From Streptomyces sp. NRRL F-5727 (GTDB lineage Bacteria > Actinomycetota > Actinomycetes > Streptomycetales > Streptomycetaceae), in assembly GCF_000719555.1 (NCBI RefSeq), contig NZ_JOGX01000022.1, positions 18,211-82,210 of the forward strand: a stretch of 64,000 bases of DNA, read 5' to 3'. Shown in pieces: positions 46,988-56,248 of this stretch. The stretch's first letter is position 1. The number at the start of each line of letters is the position of its first letter. The notes beneath the pieces are model-generated. The model did not search any database. It was not told the DNA's origin and saw only the letters and a program-made list of their open reading frames with translations. Position numbers and translations under genes: made by a program.

Positions 46988-47842
46988 TCAGCAGCGCCCC
47001 CAGCTCGCCTTGGCCACCCAGGTCAGGGCGAGCGCGGGCGTGAACGCGGCGACGAACGCGGGCAGTCGGTCGTACCCCGCCACCGGGAACTCCAGCGCCA
47101 TCGGCAGCAGCAGCACCACCCCGGCCAGCAGGATGCCGAGGGCGGGCAGATGGACCACCGGGTGGAAGCGCCGTATCCGCCGGAGGTCGGAGACCTCCAT
47201 GTACGACTTCATGCAGCACCCGGCGATGATCACCCACGGCCAGACGAAGATCGCGGTCATCCAGGTCAGGAACGTCGAATCCCCGTCGACCCGGTCGTGC
47301 TCGCTCACCGGCCCGTCCGACGCCCCCGGCGCGTAGTACACCTCCAGCTCCGTGCCCGGCGCCGGCGGCTCGGGCGCGGTGGAGTACCCCTTCACGGTGA
47401 CCTCGCGGGCCCCGTCCCGGAACGGCACGCGCACCACGACGTCGGACAGGTAGTACGGGTCGTTGTCCTCGCCCTCCGGCACGTACTCGGGCTTCCCCGC
47501 CAGCCGTACCACCGGCACCGTGTACTGCCCGTACCCCGCCGTCTCCATCCGCTCCTCCCACTGCCCCCGGGCGCTGCCCGGGGTGAAGATCAGGAGGAAC
47601 GCGGCCAGGGTGGACACCGGGACGCCGAAGGCGAAGAGGTACGGCAGCACCTTGCTGTCCGGCCGGGCCTTGCGCGGCGGCGCGTCCAGGTGCCCCTTCC
47701 CCCGCACCCGGTACGAGGCCACCACCCACCCGGCCGCGCAGAGAATCGACGCCCCCGCGAGCGCCACCTCCGGCACCAGCGGCGGATACGCGGACACCCC
47801 GGCCAGCGAACACCCCACCGCGCCGGCCGCGCTCACGACCAT
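46988..47842 (-). CDS. DUF3592-like membrane protein
   Basis: A 284-residue protein with about six hydrophobic segments and an extracytoplasmic part in the middle (residues ~110-195) containing YTVPVVRLAGKPEYVPEGE and TELEVYYAPGA, as in DUF3592 membrane proteins. The start is uncertain. I use ATG 47842, which keeps the first hydrophobic span. The frame continues upstream to a TTG at 47941 through a run of eight C (47873-47880 on the plus strand); an ATG at 47891 in the other frame would join only if the run changed length. The function is unknown. Confidence 0.72.
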   Translation of the reverse strand: MVVSAAGAVGCSLAGVSAYPPLVPEVALAGASILCAAGWVVASYRVRGKGHLDAPPRKARPDSKVLPYLFAFGVPVSTLAAFLLIFTPGSARGQWEERMETAGYGQYTVPVVRLAGKPEYVPEGEDNDPYYLSDVVVRVPFRDGAREVTVKGYSTAPEPPAPGTELEVYYAPGASDGPVSEHDRVDGDSTFLTWMTAIFVWPWVIIAGCCMKSYMEVSDLRRIRRFHPVVHLPALGILLAGVVLLLPMALEFPVAGYDRLPAFVAAFTPALALTWVAKASWGRC

Positions 47843-47985
47843 CCCCCACCCGAAACCCCTGGTGGCGGCGCTCCCCCCCCGACCTCTCCATGGCGCGCAG
47901 CATAAACGCAGTGTCGTGTCCGGCGCGCTCTCGGTGGACAAGATGGTGATGGCCGCCCCACCTGCGGTTCCTTACAGTTCGGGGC

Positions 47986-49347
47986 ATGACCCCTCATGTC
48001 GTGCCCGACCCCCAGGCCGGCGCCGCCGTCAAGGCCGCGGACCGCGCCCACGTCTTCCACAGCTGGTCCGCCCAGGGCCTGATCGACCCGCTCGCCGTGG
48101 CCGGCGCGGAGGGGTCGTACTTCTGGGACTACGACGGCAACCGCTACCTCGACTTCACCAGCGGACTCGTCTACACGAACATCGGCTACCAGCACCCCAA
48201 GGTGGTCGCCGCCATCCAGGAGCAGGCCGGGAAGCTCGCGACCTTCGCGCCCGCCTTCGCCGTCGACGTCCGCTCCGAGGCCGCACGCCTCATCGCCGAG
48301 CGCACCCCCGGCGACCTGAACAAGATCTTCTTCACCAACGGCGGCGCCGAGGCCGTCGAGAACGCCGTCCGGATGGCCCGGCTGCACACCGGCCGTCACA
48401 AGGTGCTCTCCGCCTTCCGCTCGTACCACGGCGCCACCTCCACCGCGATCAACCTCACCGGCGACCCGCGCCGCTGGGCCTCCGACACCGGCTCCGCCGG
48501 CGTGGTGCGCTTCTGGGCGCCCTTCCTCTACCGCTCGCCGTTCTACGCCGAGACGGAGCAGCAGGAGTGCGAGCGCGCCCTCGCGCACCTGGAGGACACC
48601 ATCGCCTTCGAGGGTCCCGGCACCATCGCCGCGATCATCCTGGAGACCGTCCCCGGCACCGCCGGCATCATGACCCCGCCGCCCGGCTACCTCGCCGGCG
48701 TCCGCGAGATCTGCGACAGGTACGGCATCGTCTTCGTCCTCGACGAGGTCATGGCCGGCTTCGGCCGCACCGGAAAGTGGTTCGCCGCCGAGCACTTCGA
48801 CGTCGTCCCCGACCTGATGACCTTCGCCAAGGGCGTCAACTCCGGCTACGTGCCGCTCGGCGGCGTCGCCATCAGCGAGGAGATCGCCGCCACCTTCGCG
48901 ACCCGCCCCTACCCGGGCGGCCTCACCTACTCCGGACACCCGCTGGCCTGCGCCGCCGCCGTCGCCACCATCCAGGTGATGGAGGACGAGAAGGTCGTCG
49001 AGAACGCCGCCCGGATCGGTGAGAAGGTCCTCGGCCCCGGCCTGCGCGAGCTCGCCGAGCGCCACCCGTCCGTCGGCGAGGTCCGCGGCCTGGGCGTCTT
49101 CTGGGCGCTCGACCTGGTGAAGAACAAGGAGACGCGCGAGCCGCTCGTCCCGTACAACGCGGCCGGCGAGGCCAACGCCCCGATGGCCGCCTTCGGCGCC
49201 GCGGCGAAGAAGAACGGCCTGTGGCCGTTCGTCAACATGAACCGCACCCACGCCGTCCCCGCCTGCAACGTCTCCGAGGACGAGGTCAGGGAGGGCCTGG
49301 CGGCCCTGGACGCGGCCCTCGCCGTCGCCGACGAGCACACGGTCTGA
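47986..49347 (+). CDS. Class III aminotransferase (omega-transaminase type)
   Basis: A 453-residue PLP enzyme. Landmarks are FWDYDGNRYLDFTSGLVYTN near 46-65, FFTNGGAEAVENAVRMAR near 109-126, and LDEVMAGFGRTGKW near 251. The PLP Lys lies in LMTFAKGVNSGYVPLGG near 285. It uses a 2-oxo acid such as pyruvate to accept an amino group from taurine, beta-alanine, putrescine or a similar amine; the exact donor is unknown. ATG at 47986. A GntR regulator gene follows 141 bases later on the same strand. Confidence 0.92.
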   Translation: MTPHVVPDPQAGAAVKAADRAHVFHSWSAQGLIDPLAVAGAEGSYFWDYDGNRYLDFTSGLVYTNIGYQHPKVVAAIQEQAGKLATFAPAFAVDVRSEAARLIAERTPGDLNKIFFTNGGAEAVENAVRMARLHTGRHKVLSAFRSYHGATSTAINLTGDPRRWASDTGSAGVVRFWAPFLYRSPFYAETEQQECERALAHLEDTIAFEGPGTIAAIILETVPGTAGIMTPPPGYLAGVREICDRYGIVFVLDEVMAGFGRTGKWFAAEHFDVVPDLMTFAKGVNSGYVPLGGVAISEEIAATFATRPYPGGLTYSGHPLACAAAVATIQVMEDEKVVENAARIGEKVLGPGLRELAERHPSVGEVRGLGVFWALDLVKNKETREPLVPYNAAGEANAPMAAFGAAAKKNGLWPFVNMNRTHAVPACNVSEDEVREGLAALDAALAVADEHTV

Positions 49348-49449
49348 CGACGAGAGCACCCGTCTGACGTCACCCCGTGTGACGAGGGCCCGCGAGGGCC
49401 GTGACAGCGGCTGTGACAGGGGCCTCCTCCCCGGGGACCAGGTCTGGAC

Positions 49450-49455
49450 TAGAGT
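49450..49455 (+). promoter_or_regulatory. Candidate -10 box of the GntR regulator gene
   Basis: TAGAGT (49450-49455) is a good Streptomyces -10 box, 34 bases upstream of the ATG. The preceding AGGTCTGG resembles a degenerate dre but is weak. Confidence 0.45.
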
Positions 49456-49488
49456 CTTCCGGAACCTCATGGAGGGGGCCCCACCCGC

Positions 49489-50202
49489 ATGCCCGGCACG
49501 CCCGCGAACAGCGCCATCACCCGCAGCACCCTCAGCCGGCAGATCGCGGACGCGCTCCGTGACGAGGTCCTCGCGGGGCGTCTCCAGCCCGGCCAGGAGT
49601 TCACCGTCAAGCAGATCGCGGAGCAGTACGGCGTCTCCGCCACCCCCGTCCGCGAGGCGCTCGTCGAGCTCTGCGCCCAGGGCCTGCTCGACTCCGACCA
49701 GCACCGCGGCTTCCGCGTCCACCGCTTCTCGGTGGCCGACTACCGGGCCATGGTCGAGGCCCGGATGCTCGTCGTCGACGGCATCTTCCGCCGCCACACC
49801 CCGCGCGAACGCGCCCCGCTGCCCGAGCCGGACGCCGGCATCGGCGTCGTCCTGGTGTCGATACGCCGCCGGGGCGAGGCCGCCGCCCGCGCCGCCCGCG
49901 CCGGCGACCTGGACGTCCTCATCGGCTACGACCTCCGCTACTGGCACGAGCTGGGCCGGCTCGTCGCCCGCAACGAGCCCATCGCCGACTTCCTGCACCG
50001 CCTCCGCGTTCAGGCGTGGGTCTTCTCCGTGCCCTACCTGCGGGCCGAGCGCGAACTCCACGGCTGGCTCTGGTCCGGGCACGTGGAGCTGATCGACGCC
50101 GTCACCCGCGGCGACGCCGAGGCCGCCGTCGGCGTCGTCCGCGCCTACAACGCGCACTCCCTGGAATGGGCCGACCGCCTGGAGGCCCGGCTCAGCCGGT
50201 GA
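49489..50202 (+). CDS. GntR-family transcriptional regulator (FCD type)
   Basis: A 237-residue regulator. The winged helix-turn-helix spans ~12-75 (SRQIADALRDEVLAGRLQPGQEFTVKQIAEQYGVSATPVREALVEL, with the usual TPVREAL recognition helix). The C-terminal part is an all-helical FCD-like domain that binds small carboxylates. It may respond to a metabolite of the adjacent aminotransferase. The ATG at 49489 has GGAGGGG 6 bases upstream. Confidence 0.9.
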   Translation: MPGTPANSAITRSTLSRQIADALRDEVLAGRLQPGQEFTVKQIAEQYGVSATPVREALVELCAQGLLDSDQHRGFRVHRFSVADYRAMVEARMLVVDGIFRRHTPRERAPLPEPDAGIGVVLVSIRRRGEAAARAARAGDLDVLIGYDLRYWHELGRLVARNEPIADFLHRLRVQAWVFSVPYLRAERELHGWLWSGHVELIDAVTRGDAEAAVGVVRAYNAHSLEWADRLEARLSR

Positions 50203-50314
50203 CCCGCCGCCGGGTTGAGCCCCGTGTTCCCGGGGCAGTTCCTCCTCGGGTGGGCGTCGTCGGCCCCGCCGACTACCCTGGCCCTCCCCGGAACTGACGG
50301 AGAGCGAGCCTCCC

Positions 50315-50965
50315 TTGGCCTGTGACCTGTGGCTGGTCCCCCTCGTCGACGTGCTGTGCCACAGCCCCGACAACCCCTTCGCCGAAGACCTGGCCGCCTA
50401 CGACGCCGTGCTGAGCGCCTCGGGCCTGCCGACCGTGCCCGTGTACGCCTACATGCCCGGCCTCTCCGGCGACGTCGCCCCGGTCGCGGGCTTCGACTAC
50501 GAGGCCCTGCACTACCTGCGCCGCGCCTACCTGCTGGCGATCTGCGGGCTGCCGGTCGAGCCGGTCGGCGAGCTCGGCGGGGACTACGAGCAGCTCCTGG
50601 AGATGTTCGAGGCGACCGCCCAGCAGTCCCACCTGGTCTGGCACTACGACCACGCGGGCGCCTACGTGCCGGTCGACTTCCCCGTCCCGCTCTCCAGCGA
50701 CGAGCTGCTCGCGGGCGGCGGCCCGCTCGGCTCCTCGTACGGACTGCTGCGGGAACTGGAGTTCGTCGCCCCGGCCCTCGGCATCGACCCGGCGAACCCG
50801 CCGGCCGCCCCGGCCCCGCCCGCCCGGCCCACCGAGCTGGAGGAGCCCGCCGCCCCGGTCCCGTACGACGACGGACCCTTCGCCCGGGAGCGGCACGTCT
50901 GGCTCGGGCTGCACGCGGCGGCCACCCGCAGCCTCGCCCAGGGCTCGATGATCATGCTGAGCTAG
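50315..50965 (+). CDS. Hypothetical soluble protein
   Basis: A 216-residue protein with no signal peptide or membrane span. It begins with TTG (TTGGCCTGT, residues LACDLWLVPLVDVLC) and has GGAGAG 10 bases upstream. The sequence is mixed helix and strand, with conserved-looking blocks such as HLVWHYDHAGAYVPVDFPVPLSSDELL and a C-terminal Ala/Pro-rich linker. I recognise no family. It is the second gene after the GntR regulator on the same strand, but a 112-base gap argues against tight coupling. Confidence 0.7.
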   Translation: MACDLWLVPLVDVLCHSPDNPFAEDLAAYDAVLSASGLPTVPVYAYMPGLSGDVAPVAGFDYEALHYLRRAYLLAICGLPVEPVGELGGDYEQLLEMFEATAQQSHLVWHYDHAGAYVPVDFPVPLSSDELLAGGGPLGSSYGLLRELEFVAPALGIDPANPPAAPAPPARPTELEEPAAPVPYDDGPFARERHVWLGLHAAATRSLAQGSMIMLS

Positions 50966-51046
50966 GCCGCGTCCTCTGGATCGGGCCGGAGCCCGGCATG
51001 ATCCGGAAGACACGGCCCAGGCCGCGCGCCGGCCGTCCGGAGGTCC

Positions 51047-51769
51047 TCAGCGGGCCTCCGGGGGCCGCTGGCGCGGCATGTTCGGCCGGGTGCCCGGCGG
51101 CAGCGGGAACCGCCCCGACGGGTGCGCCGTCTCCGGCCGGGCCGGTACGACCCCGACCGACTGGAGCGCCAGCGGCGCCGGGCCCGAGCGGAACTCGACC
51201 ATCCAGTCCGCGGTCTCCGCCCGCACCAGCTCCGTGACGTCCTCCGAGAAGCGGCGCAGCACCCCCAGGCACCGCTCGGCCGCCTCGCTGGCGGTCCCCT
51301 CGGTCGGGCCGAGGACCTCCCGCACGCTCTCCGAGGCCCAGTCGAACTGGAGCGCCTGGAGCCGCCGCTGCACGGCCTGCGCCGTCGCCACGTCCCTTAT
51401 CCAGCCCGACGTCAGCCCGAAGTACCGGTCGCAGGCCAGACAGGCCGCGCCGAGCAGCAGCGAGAGGTAGCCCCAGCCCGCCGTGCCGTGGGCGACCCCG
51501 GTCAGATCGAGCAGCGGCAGCGCGGCCCCGGCGATCACGCCGAGCGCGGTGCCGATCCGCAGCGCGCGGGCGCAGCGGCGCTTCCAGACCCGGTCCGAGA
51601 GGTACCACTCGGCGGTGCGCAGGGCGTTGGACTCCACCCACCGGTAGAGCTCGTCGAGGCGTTCCGCGGGCTCGCCCCAGTCGCCCAGGGGGAAGGGCTT
51701 CCCCGTCAGATCTCTGTCGACGGCTTCCCCGGGCTGCCCCGGCGGCTGCATCTCCGGCTGGTGGCTCAC
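51047..51769 (-). CDS. SLATT-domain membrane protein
   Basis: A 240-residue protein. Residues ~30-170 match the SLATT two-helix membrane domain: a helical lead (DELYRWVESNALRTAEWYLSD), two spans (~68-90 and ~97-116), then a long helix. In other bacteria SLATT proteins are predicted pore-forming effectors of nucleotide-signal defence systems. Here there is no nucleotidyltransferase, SLOG or helicase partner nearby, so it seems stand-alone. The C-terminus is a Pro-rich tail. ATG start at 51769, divergent from ybaB. Confidence 0.78.
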   Translation of the reverse strand: MSHQPEMQPPGQPGEAVDRDLTGKPFPLGDWGEPAERLDELYRWVESNALRTAEWYLSDRVWKRRCARALRIGTALGVIAGAALPLLDLTGVAHGTAGWGYLSLLLGAACLACDRYFGLTSGWIRDVATAQAVQRRLQALQFDWASESVREVLGPTEGTASEAAERCLGVLRRFSEDVTELVRAETADWMVEFRSGPAPLALQSVGVVPARPETAHPSGRFPLPPGTRPNMPRQRPPEAR

Positions 51770-52040
51770 CGGGGGACTCCTCTGCTCAGCCCAGCGTTCG
51801 TGTCGCTCGTGTCCTTCTGTGACGTGCGGTGCACGTGGTGCCTGCCCTTCCTACCGCCGAATGGTGGGCGATGGGCCCGGAATCCCGGGATTTCCGCCCG
51901 CAAGAGGGTGTTGATCAGGTAGAGGAGCCCGCAGTTTCTCACCCGAAAGAGTTGTCGCGGCAGGCCGGTCCACGACCGCGTAGGCTCGGAACACCGGTAC
52001 CCGACGGGACCGACCCGACCTTTCGACACGAGGAGTGACC
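51770..52040. other. Divergent region between SLATT and ybaB genes
   Basis: 271 bases with no gene seen. Probable promoters for both; TAGGCT near 51980 could be the -10 box of ybaB. It is less GC-rich around 51840-51960. Confidence 0.4.
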
Positions 52041-52376
52041 GTGATCCCCGGTGGCGGCCAGCCCAACATGCAGCAGATCCTCCAGCAGGCGCAGAAGATG
52101 CAGCAGGACCTCGCCCGCGCCCAGCAGGAGCTCGCCGCGACCGAGGTCGAGGGCCAGGCGGGCGGCGGTCTGGTGAAGGCCACGGTGACCGGCTCCGGCG
52201 AGCTGCGCGCCCTGGTCATCGACCCGAAGGCGGTCGACCCGGAGGACACCGAGACGCTGGCGGACCTGGTCGTGGCCGCCGTCCAGGCCGCGAACGACAA
52301 CGCGCAGCAGCTCCAGCAGACGAAGCTGGGCCCGCTGGCGCAGGGTCTCGGCGGAATGCCGGGCCTGGGCTTCTAG
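52041..52376 (+). CDS. ybaB: YbaB/EbfC nucleoid-associated protein
   Basis: A 111-residue DNA-binding protein of the YbaB/EbfC family: [24 protein letters not shown] (coiled helix), [27 protein letters not shown], and [15 protein letters not shown]. It binds DNA as a dimer and often neighbours recR. I chose the GTG at 52041, with AGGAG 5 bases upstream; the GTG at 52035 overlaps that site. It lies 60 bases before recR and is probably cotranscribed. Confidence 0.92.
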   Translation: MIPGGGQPNMQQILQQAQKMQQDLARAQQELAATEVEGQAGGGLVKATVTGSGELRALVIDPKAVDPEDTETLADLVVAAVQAANDNAQQLQQTKLGPLAQGLGGMPGLGF

Positions 52377-52436
52377 GGAGCACTTCCAGCCACTACCGTA
52401 AGAAGGCAAGGCAGCACACCCGGAAAGGGCGTTCCG

Positions 52437-53036
52437 TTGTACGAAGGCGTGGTCCAGGACCTGATCGACGAGCTGGGCAGGCTGCCCGGCGTCGGTCCCA
52501 AGAGCGCGCAGCGGATCGCCTTCCACGTCCTCCAGGCCGAGCCGACGGACGTGCGCCGGCTGGCCCACGCGCTCCTGGAGGTCAAGGAGAAGGTCCGGTT
52601 CTGCGCGGTCTGCGGGAACGTCGCACAGCAGGAGCAGTGCAACATCTGCCGCGATCCGCGCCGGGACCTGACCGTCATCTGCGTGGTCGAGGAGCCGAAG
52701 GACGTCGTCGCGATCGAGCGGACCCGCGAGTTCCGGGGGCGGTACCACGTCCTCGGCGGCGCGATCAGCCCGATCGAGGGCGTCGGCCCGGACGACCTGC
52801 GGATCCGGGAGCTGCTCGCCCGTCTCGCGGACGGGGAGGTCACCGAGCTGATCCTGGCGACCGACCCCAACCTGGAGGGCGAGGCCACCGCCACGTACCT
52901 GGCCCGGATGATCAAGCCCATGGGGCTGAAGGTCACCCGGCTGGCCAGCGGTCTGCCGGTCGGCGGCGACCTGGAGTACGCCGACGAGGTGACGCTCGGC
53001 CGTGCCTTCGAGGGGCGGAGGCTGCTAGATGTATGA
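52437..53036 (+). CDS. recR: Recombination mediator RecR
   Basis: A 199-residue recombination protein. The N-terminal helix-hairpin-helix is [24 protein letters not shown]. The four-Cys zinc site is in [17 protein letters not shown] near 55-72. The Toprim domain follows ([17 protein letters not shown] at ~82, then [15 protein letters not shown]). It loads RecA with RecF/RecO at gaps. TTG start (TTGTACGAAGGC) fits the [20 protein letters not shown] family start and has GGAAAGGG upstream. Confidence 0.96.
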   Translation: MYEGVVQDLIDELGRLPGVGPKSAQRIAFHVLQAEPTDVRRLAHALLEVKEKVRFCAVCGNVAQQEQCNICRDPRRDLTVICVVEEPKDVVAIERTREFRGRYHVLGGAISPIEGVGPDDLRIRELLARLADGEVTELILATDPNLEGEATATYLARMIKPMGLKVTRLASGLPVGGDLEYADEVTLGRAFEGRRLLDV

Positions 53037-53092
53037 CGACCGGGCGCGGGAGGACCGGGCCGGTGCCGGTGAGCTCTCAGGGAGGCTCCTCG

Positions 53093-53761
53093 ATGTCTGA
53101 CCCCACGCTGCACTCCGTCACGCAGAGTCCCGACGACTTCGCGGTCCAGATCGCGGACTCCGTCGAGAGCTTCATCGTCGCCACGACCGAGGTCGCCAAG
53201 GGCGACGAGCCGGACAGCGCGGTGCCCTTCCTGCTCCTGGAGATCTCCCAGCTGCTGCTGGCCGGCGGCCGGCTGGGCGCGCACGAGGACATCCTCCCGG
53301 ACGAGCGGTACGAGCCCGACACGGGCCCGGAGCCGGACGTGGACGAGCTGCGGGAGCGGTTCGCGGCCATGCTGGAGCCGGTGGACGTCTTCTCCGAGGT
53401 CTTCGACCCGTACGAGCCCCGCAAGGCGCCGGTCCCGGCCCGCATCTCGGACAACCTCGCCGACATCGTCGCGGACCTCCGCCACGGCCTCGCCCACTAC
53501 CGGGCCGGCCGGACCTCGGAGGCCCTGTGGTGGTGGCAGTTCTCCTACTTCTCCAACTGGGGCCCGACCGCCTCGGCCACCCTCCGCGCCCTCCAGTCCC
53601 TGGTCGCCCACGTCCGCCTCGACCAGCCGCTGGCGGCCCTGGACGGGCTGGACACGGACGAGGACCTCACCGAGGACGACCTGGCGGAGGAGGCGGGCCG
53701 GGTGATGCTCCAGGAGATCGCCGGGCCGCTGGGCCTGGGCGCCCGCCCTTCCGCGAAGTAG
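53093..53761 (+). CDS. DUF5063 family protein
   Basis: A 222-residue soluble protein of the DUF5063 family: QIADSVESFIVATTEVAKGD, VPFLLLEISQLLLAGGRLGA, and DIVADLRHGLAHYRAGRTSEALWWW then QFSYFSNWG, with an acidic C-terminus. Its function is unknown. The ATG at 53093 has GGGAGG 8 bases upstream. It begins 57 bases after recR on the same strand, so ybaB-recR-DUF5063 look like one unit, as in other actinomycetes. Confidence 0.85.
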   Translation: MSDPTLHSVTQSPDDFAVQIADSVESFIVATTEVAKGDEPDSAVPFLLLEISQLLLAGGRLGAHEDILPDERYEPDTGPEPDVDELRERFAAMLEPVDVFSEVFDPYEPRKAPVPARISDNLADIVADLRHGLAHYRAGRTSEALWWWQFSYFSNWGPTASATLRALQSLVAHVRLDQPLAALDGLDTDEDLTEDDLAEEAGRVMLQEIAGPLGLGARPSAK

Positions 53762-53842
53762 CGGACCGCTCGCCGTTTTGATCATTCTCTGAGCACCGCG
53801 TCTCAGGATGTGATAGCAGGTCGGGGTTTTCGGGGCGCTCGT

Positions 53843-53848
53843 TAGACT
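53843..53848 (+). promoter_or_regulatory. Candidate -10 box of the aspartate kinase gene
   Basis: TAGACT lies 49 bases upstream of the ask GTG. The -35 region is not clear. Confidence 0.45.
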
Positions 53849-53896
53849 GAGCCGACCGCAGCACGGGCTGCGGCACCGACCGAGCGAGGAGCGCAC

Positions 53897-55165
53897 GTGG
53901 GCCTTGTCGTGCAGAAGTACGGAGGCTCCTCCGTTGCCGATGCCGAGGGCATCAAGCGCGTCGCCAAGCGGATCGTGGAAGCCAAGAAGAACGGCCACCA
54001 GGTGGTCGTCGTGGTCTCCGCGATGGGCGACACGACGGACGAGCTGATCGATCTCGCCGAGCAGGTTTCTCCCATGCCTGCCGGACGCGAGTTCGACATG
54101 CTGCTGACCGCCGGAGAGCGGATCTCCATGGCCCTGCTGGCGATGGCGATCAAAAACCTGGGCCACGAGGCCCAGTCGTTCACCGGCAGCCAGGCGGGTG
54201 TCATCACCGACTCGGTCCACAACAAAGCGCGCATCATCGATGTCACGCCGGGCCGGATCCGCACCGCCCTCGACGAGGGCAACATCGCCATCGTCGCCGG
54301 CTTCCAGGGTGTGTCCCAGGACAAGAAGGACATCACCACGCTGGGCCGCGGCGGCTCGGACACCACGGCCGTGGCGCTCGCCGCCGCGCTCGACGCCGAG
54401 GTCTGCGAGATCTACACCGACGTCGACGGCGTCTTCACCGCCGACCCGCGCGTGGTGAAGAAGGCGAAGAAGATCGACTGGATCTCCTTCGAGGACATGC
54501 TGGAGCTCGCCGCCTCCGGCTCCAAGGTGCTGCTGCACCGCTGCGTCGAGTACGCGCGCCGCTACAACATCCCGATCCACGTCCGCTCGTCCTTCTCCGG
54601 ACTCCAGGGCACGTGGGTCAGCAACGAACCGACAGGGGACAAGGTGGAGCAGGCCATCATCTCCGGTGTCGCCCACGACACCTCCGAGGCGAAGATCACC
54701 GTGGTCGGCGTGCCGGACAAGCCGGGCGAGGCCGCGGCCATCTTCCGGGCTGTCGCGGACGCCGAGATCAACATCGACATGATCGTGCAGAACGTGTCGG
54801 CGGCCTCCACCGGTCTCACCGACATCTCCTTCACCCTCCCCAAGGCCGAGGGCCGCAAGGCCATCGACGCCCTGGAGAAGGCGAAGGGCGCGATCGGCTT
54901 CGACTCGCTCCGCTACGACGACCAGATCGGCAAGATCTCCCTCGTCGGCGCCGGCATGAAGACCAACCCGGGCGTGACCGCGGACTTCTTCCGCGCCCTG
55001 TCCGACGCGGGCGTCAACATCGAGCTCATCTCCACCTCGGAGATCCGCATCTCGGTCGTCACCCGCGCCGACGACGTCAACGAGGCCGTGACCGCCGTCC
55101 ACTCCGCCTTCGGCCTGGACAGCGACTCGGACGAGGCCGTCGTCTACGGCGGCACCGGGCGCTGA
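53897..55165 (+). CDS. ask: Aspartate kinase, alpha subunit (with internal beta-subunit start)
   Basis: A 422-residue aspartokinase of the actinobacterial alpha-beta type, first step to lysine, threonine and methionine (and to diaminopimelate). The kinase part has [14 protein letters not shown] at 5-18, [27 protein letters not shown], and [19 protein letters not shown] near 150-170. Two ACT-type regulatory domains follow (~265-420). A GTG at 54644 with AGGGGA upstream can start a separate beta chain. GTG start at 53897. The gene is followed by a strong terminator instead of asd. Confidence 0.96.
   Translation: MGLVVQKYGGSSVADAEGIKRVAKRIVEAKKNGHQVVVVVSAMGDTTDELIDLAEQVSPMPAGREFDMLLTAGERISMALLAMAIKNLGHEAQSFTGSQAGVITDSVHNKARIIDVTPGRIRTALDEGNIAIVAGFQGVSQDKKDITTLGRGGSDTTAVALAAALDAEVCEIYTDVDGVFTADPRVVKKAKKIDWISFEDMLELAASGSKVLLHRCVEYARRYNIPIHVRSSFSGLQGTWVSNEPTGDKVEQAIISGVAHDTSEAKITVVGVPDKPGEAAAIFRAVADAEINIDMIVQNVSAASTGLTDISFTLPKAEGRKAIDALEKAKGAIGFDSLRYDDQIGKISLVGAGMKTNPGVTADFFRALSDAGVNIELISTSEIRISVVTRADDVNEAVTAVHSAFGLDSDSDEAVVYGGTGR
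54644..55165 (+). CDS. Aspartate kinase beta subunit (internal translation product)
   Basis: The in-frame GTG ([17 protein letters not shown]) is preceded by AGGGGA and lies where Corynebacterium and other actinobacteria start the overlapping lysC-beta chain. The product would be ~173 residues, the two ACT domains only. It would join the alpha chain in an alpha2-beta2 enzyme. Confidence 0.65.
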   Translation: MEQAIISGVAHDTSEAKITVVGVPDKPGEAAAIFRAVADAEINIDMIVQNVSAASTGLTDISFTLPKAEGRKAIDALEKAKGAIGFDSLRYDDQIGKISLVGAGMKTNPGVTADFFRALSDAGVNIELISTSEIRISVVTRADDVNEAVTAVHSAFGLDSDSDEAVVYGGTGR

Positions 55166-55513
55166 CCCCGCCGCCCCCGGCGCACCACCGACCGCGCCCG
55201 GCCGCCTCCCGGCGGCCGGGCGCGGTCGTCGTATCTTGCGGTGACTTCGTGGGTTCTGTGAACATCCTGTGAGCAATTCGGCGGCGGAACCCCCTTGAAC
55301 TGCGGTGATGTGGTGTCGGACGATGCTCTTCCCCCTTGCTGCAACTAGTAGTTGGGCGGGGCGCGTCTCCGCGTGCACCCACGAACGTGACGCGGAGCAT
55401 GCGAAGAAACGGGGCAAAGGGGGAGAACGGTTACGCATGAGGACGATCTGCTCGTCGCCGAGAACGACGGGGTACGCGTACAACCATCGCGGGGGAACAC
55501 GAGTCCAACAGGC
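55166..55513. other. 348-base region between ask and the sigma factor gene
   Basis: Holds the ask terminator at its 5' end, then a less GC-rich stretch (55235-55420) with a short CAACTA-G-TAGTTG palindrome (55342-55354) and a TTGC-T-GCAA repeat beside it. No gene is seen. It probably contains the sigma gene promoter and operator sites. asd is not here. Confidence 0.55.
55189..55228 (+). terminator. Hairpin terminator after ask
   Basis: An 18-bp perfect stem (55189-55206 with 55211-55228) with TCCC loop, 24 bases after the stop codon. Confidence 0.85.
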
Positions 55514-56248
55514 GTGGCAGACGTACTCGACATTCCCGCGCTCTCCCCGCTCCGCGGGGTCCGCACGGCCGTGCTCCCCCTCCGGGGACCCGGTGGCGTT
55601 CCCGCGCCCGCACGCGGGTCGGCGGCCCGCCCGCCCGTACGTCGGCGCCCTCTCGACGGGCCTCCGGTGACCACCGTCGTGCCCACCGAATCCCGCGCGG
55701 GCGGCGTCAGCGGCATCCCCGCGCCCCGCAAGGCCGCCGACGCCGCCACCGGTGCCGGCACCACCGTCGACCACCTCACCGAGACCTACCGCGCCCACTA
55801 CCGGTCGCTGCTCGGCCTCGCCGCCCTCCTCCTCGACGACACCGCCTCCTGCGAGGACGTCGTCCAGGAGGCGTTCATCCGCGTCCACTCGGCCCGCCGG
55901 CGCGTCCGCGACCCCGAGAAGACCCTCGCCTACCTGCGCCAGACCGTGGTCAACCTCTCCCGGTCCGCGCTGCGCCGCCGCATCCTCGGCCTCAAGCTGC
56001 TGTCCAAGCCGATGCCCGACATGGCCAGCGCCGAGGAGGGGGCGTACGACCAGCTGGAGCGCGACGCCCTCATCAAGGCGATGAAGGGCCTCCAGCGCCG
56101 CCAGCGCGAGGTCCTCGTCCTCCGGTACTTCGCCGACATGACGGAGGCCCAGGTCGCCGAGACGCTCGGCATCTCCCTCGGCTCGGTGAAGGCGTACGGT
56201 TCCCGGGGCATCGCCGCCCTCCGCGTCGTCATGGAGGCGAAGGCATGA
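55514..56248 (+). CDS. ECF-type RNA polymerase sigma factor (SigE family)
   Basis: A 244-residue group-4 sigma factor. An N-terminal Ala/Pro-rich extension of ~80 residues precedes region 2 (YRAHYRSLLGLAALLLDDTASCEDVVQEAFIRVHSARRRVRDPEKTLAYLRQTVVNLSR-like order) and region 4 (LQRRQREVLVLRYFADMTEAQVAETLGISLGSVKAYGSRG). It directs RNA polymerase to a regulon that cannot be named. GTG at 55514 is the frame start but its ribosome site is weak; a later start inside the long N-terminal tail is possible. The stop overlaps the next gene (ATGA). Confidence 0.88.
   Translation: MADVLDIPALSPLRGVRTAVLPLRGPGGVPAPARGSAARPPVRRRPLDGPPVTTVVPTESRAGGVSGIPAPRKAADAATGAGTTVDHLTETYRAHYRSLLGLAALLLDDTASCEDVVQEAFIRVHSARRRVRDPEKTLAYLRQTVVNLSRSALRRRILGLKLLSKPMPDMASAEEGAYDQLERDALIKAMKGLQRRQREVLVLRYFADMTEAQVAETLGISLGSVKAYGSRGIAALRVVMEAKA

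Noticed and set aside
49437..49452. Possible DasR site upstream of the GntR gene (AGGTCTGGACTA)
   Set aside because: Only 9 of 12 core positions match and the palindrome is poor.
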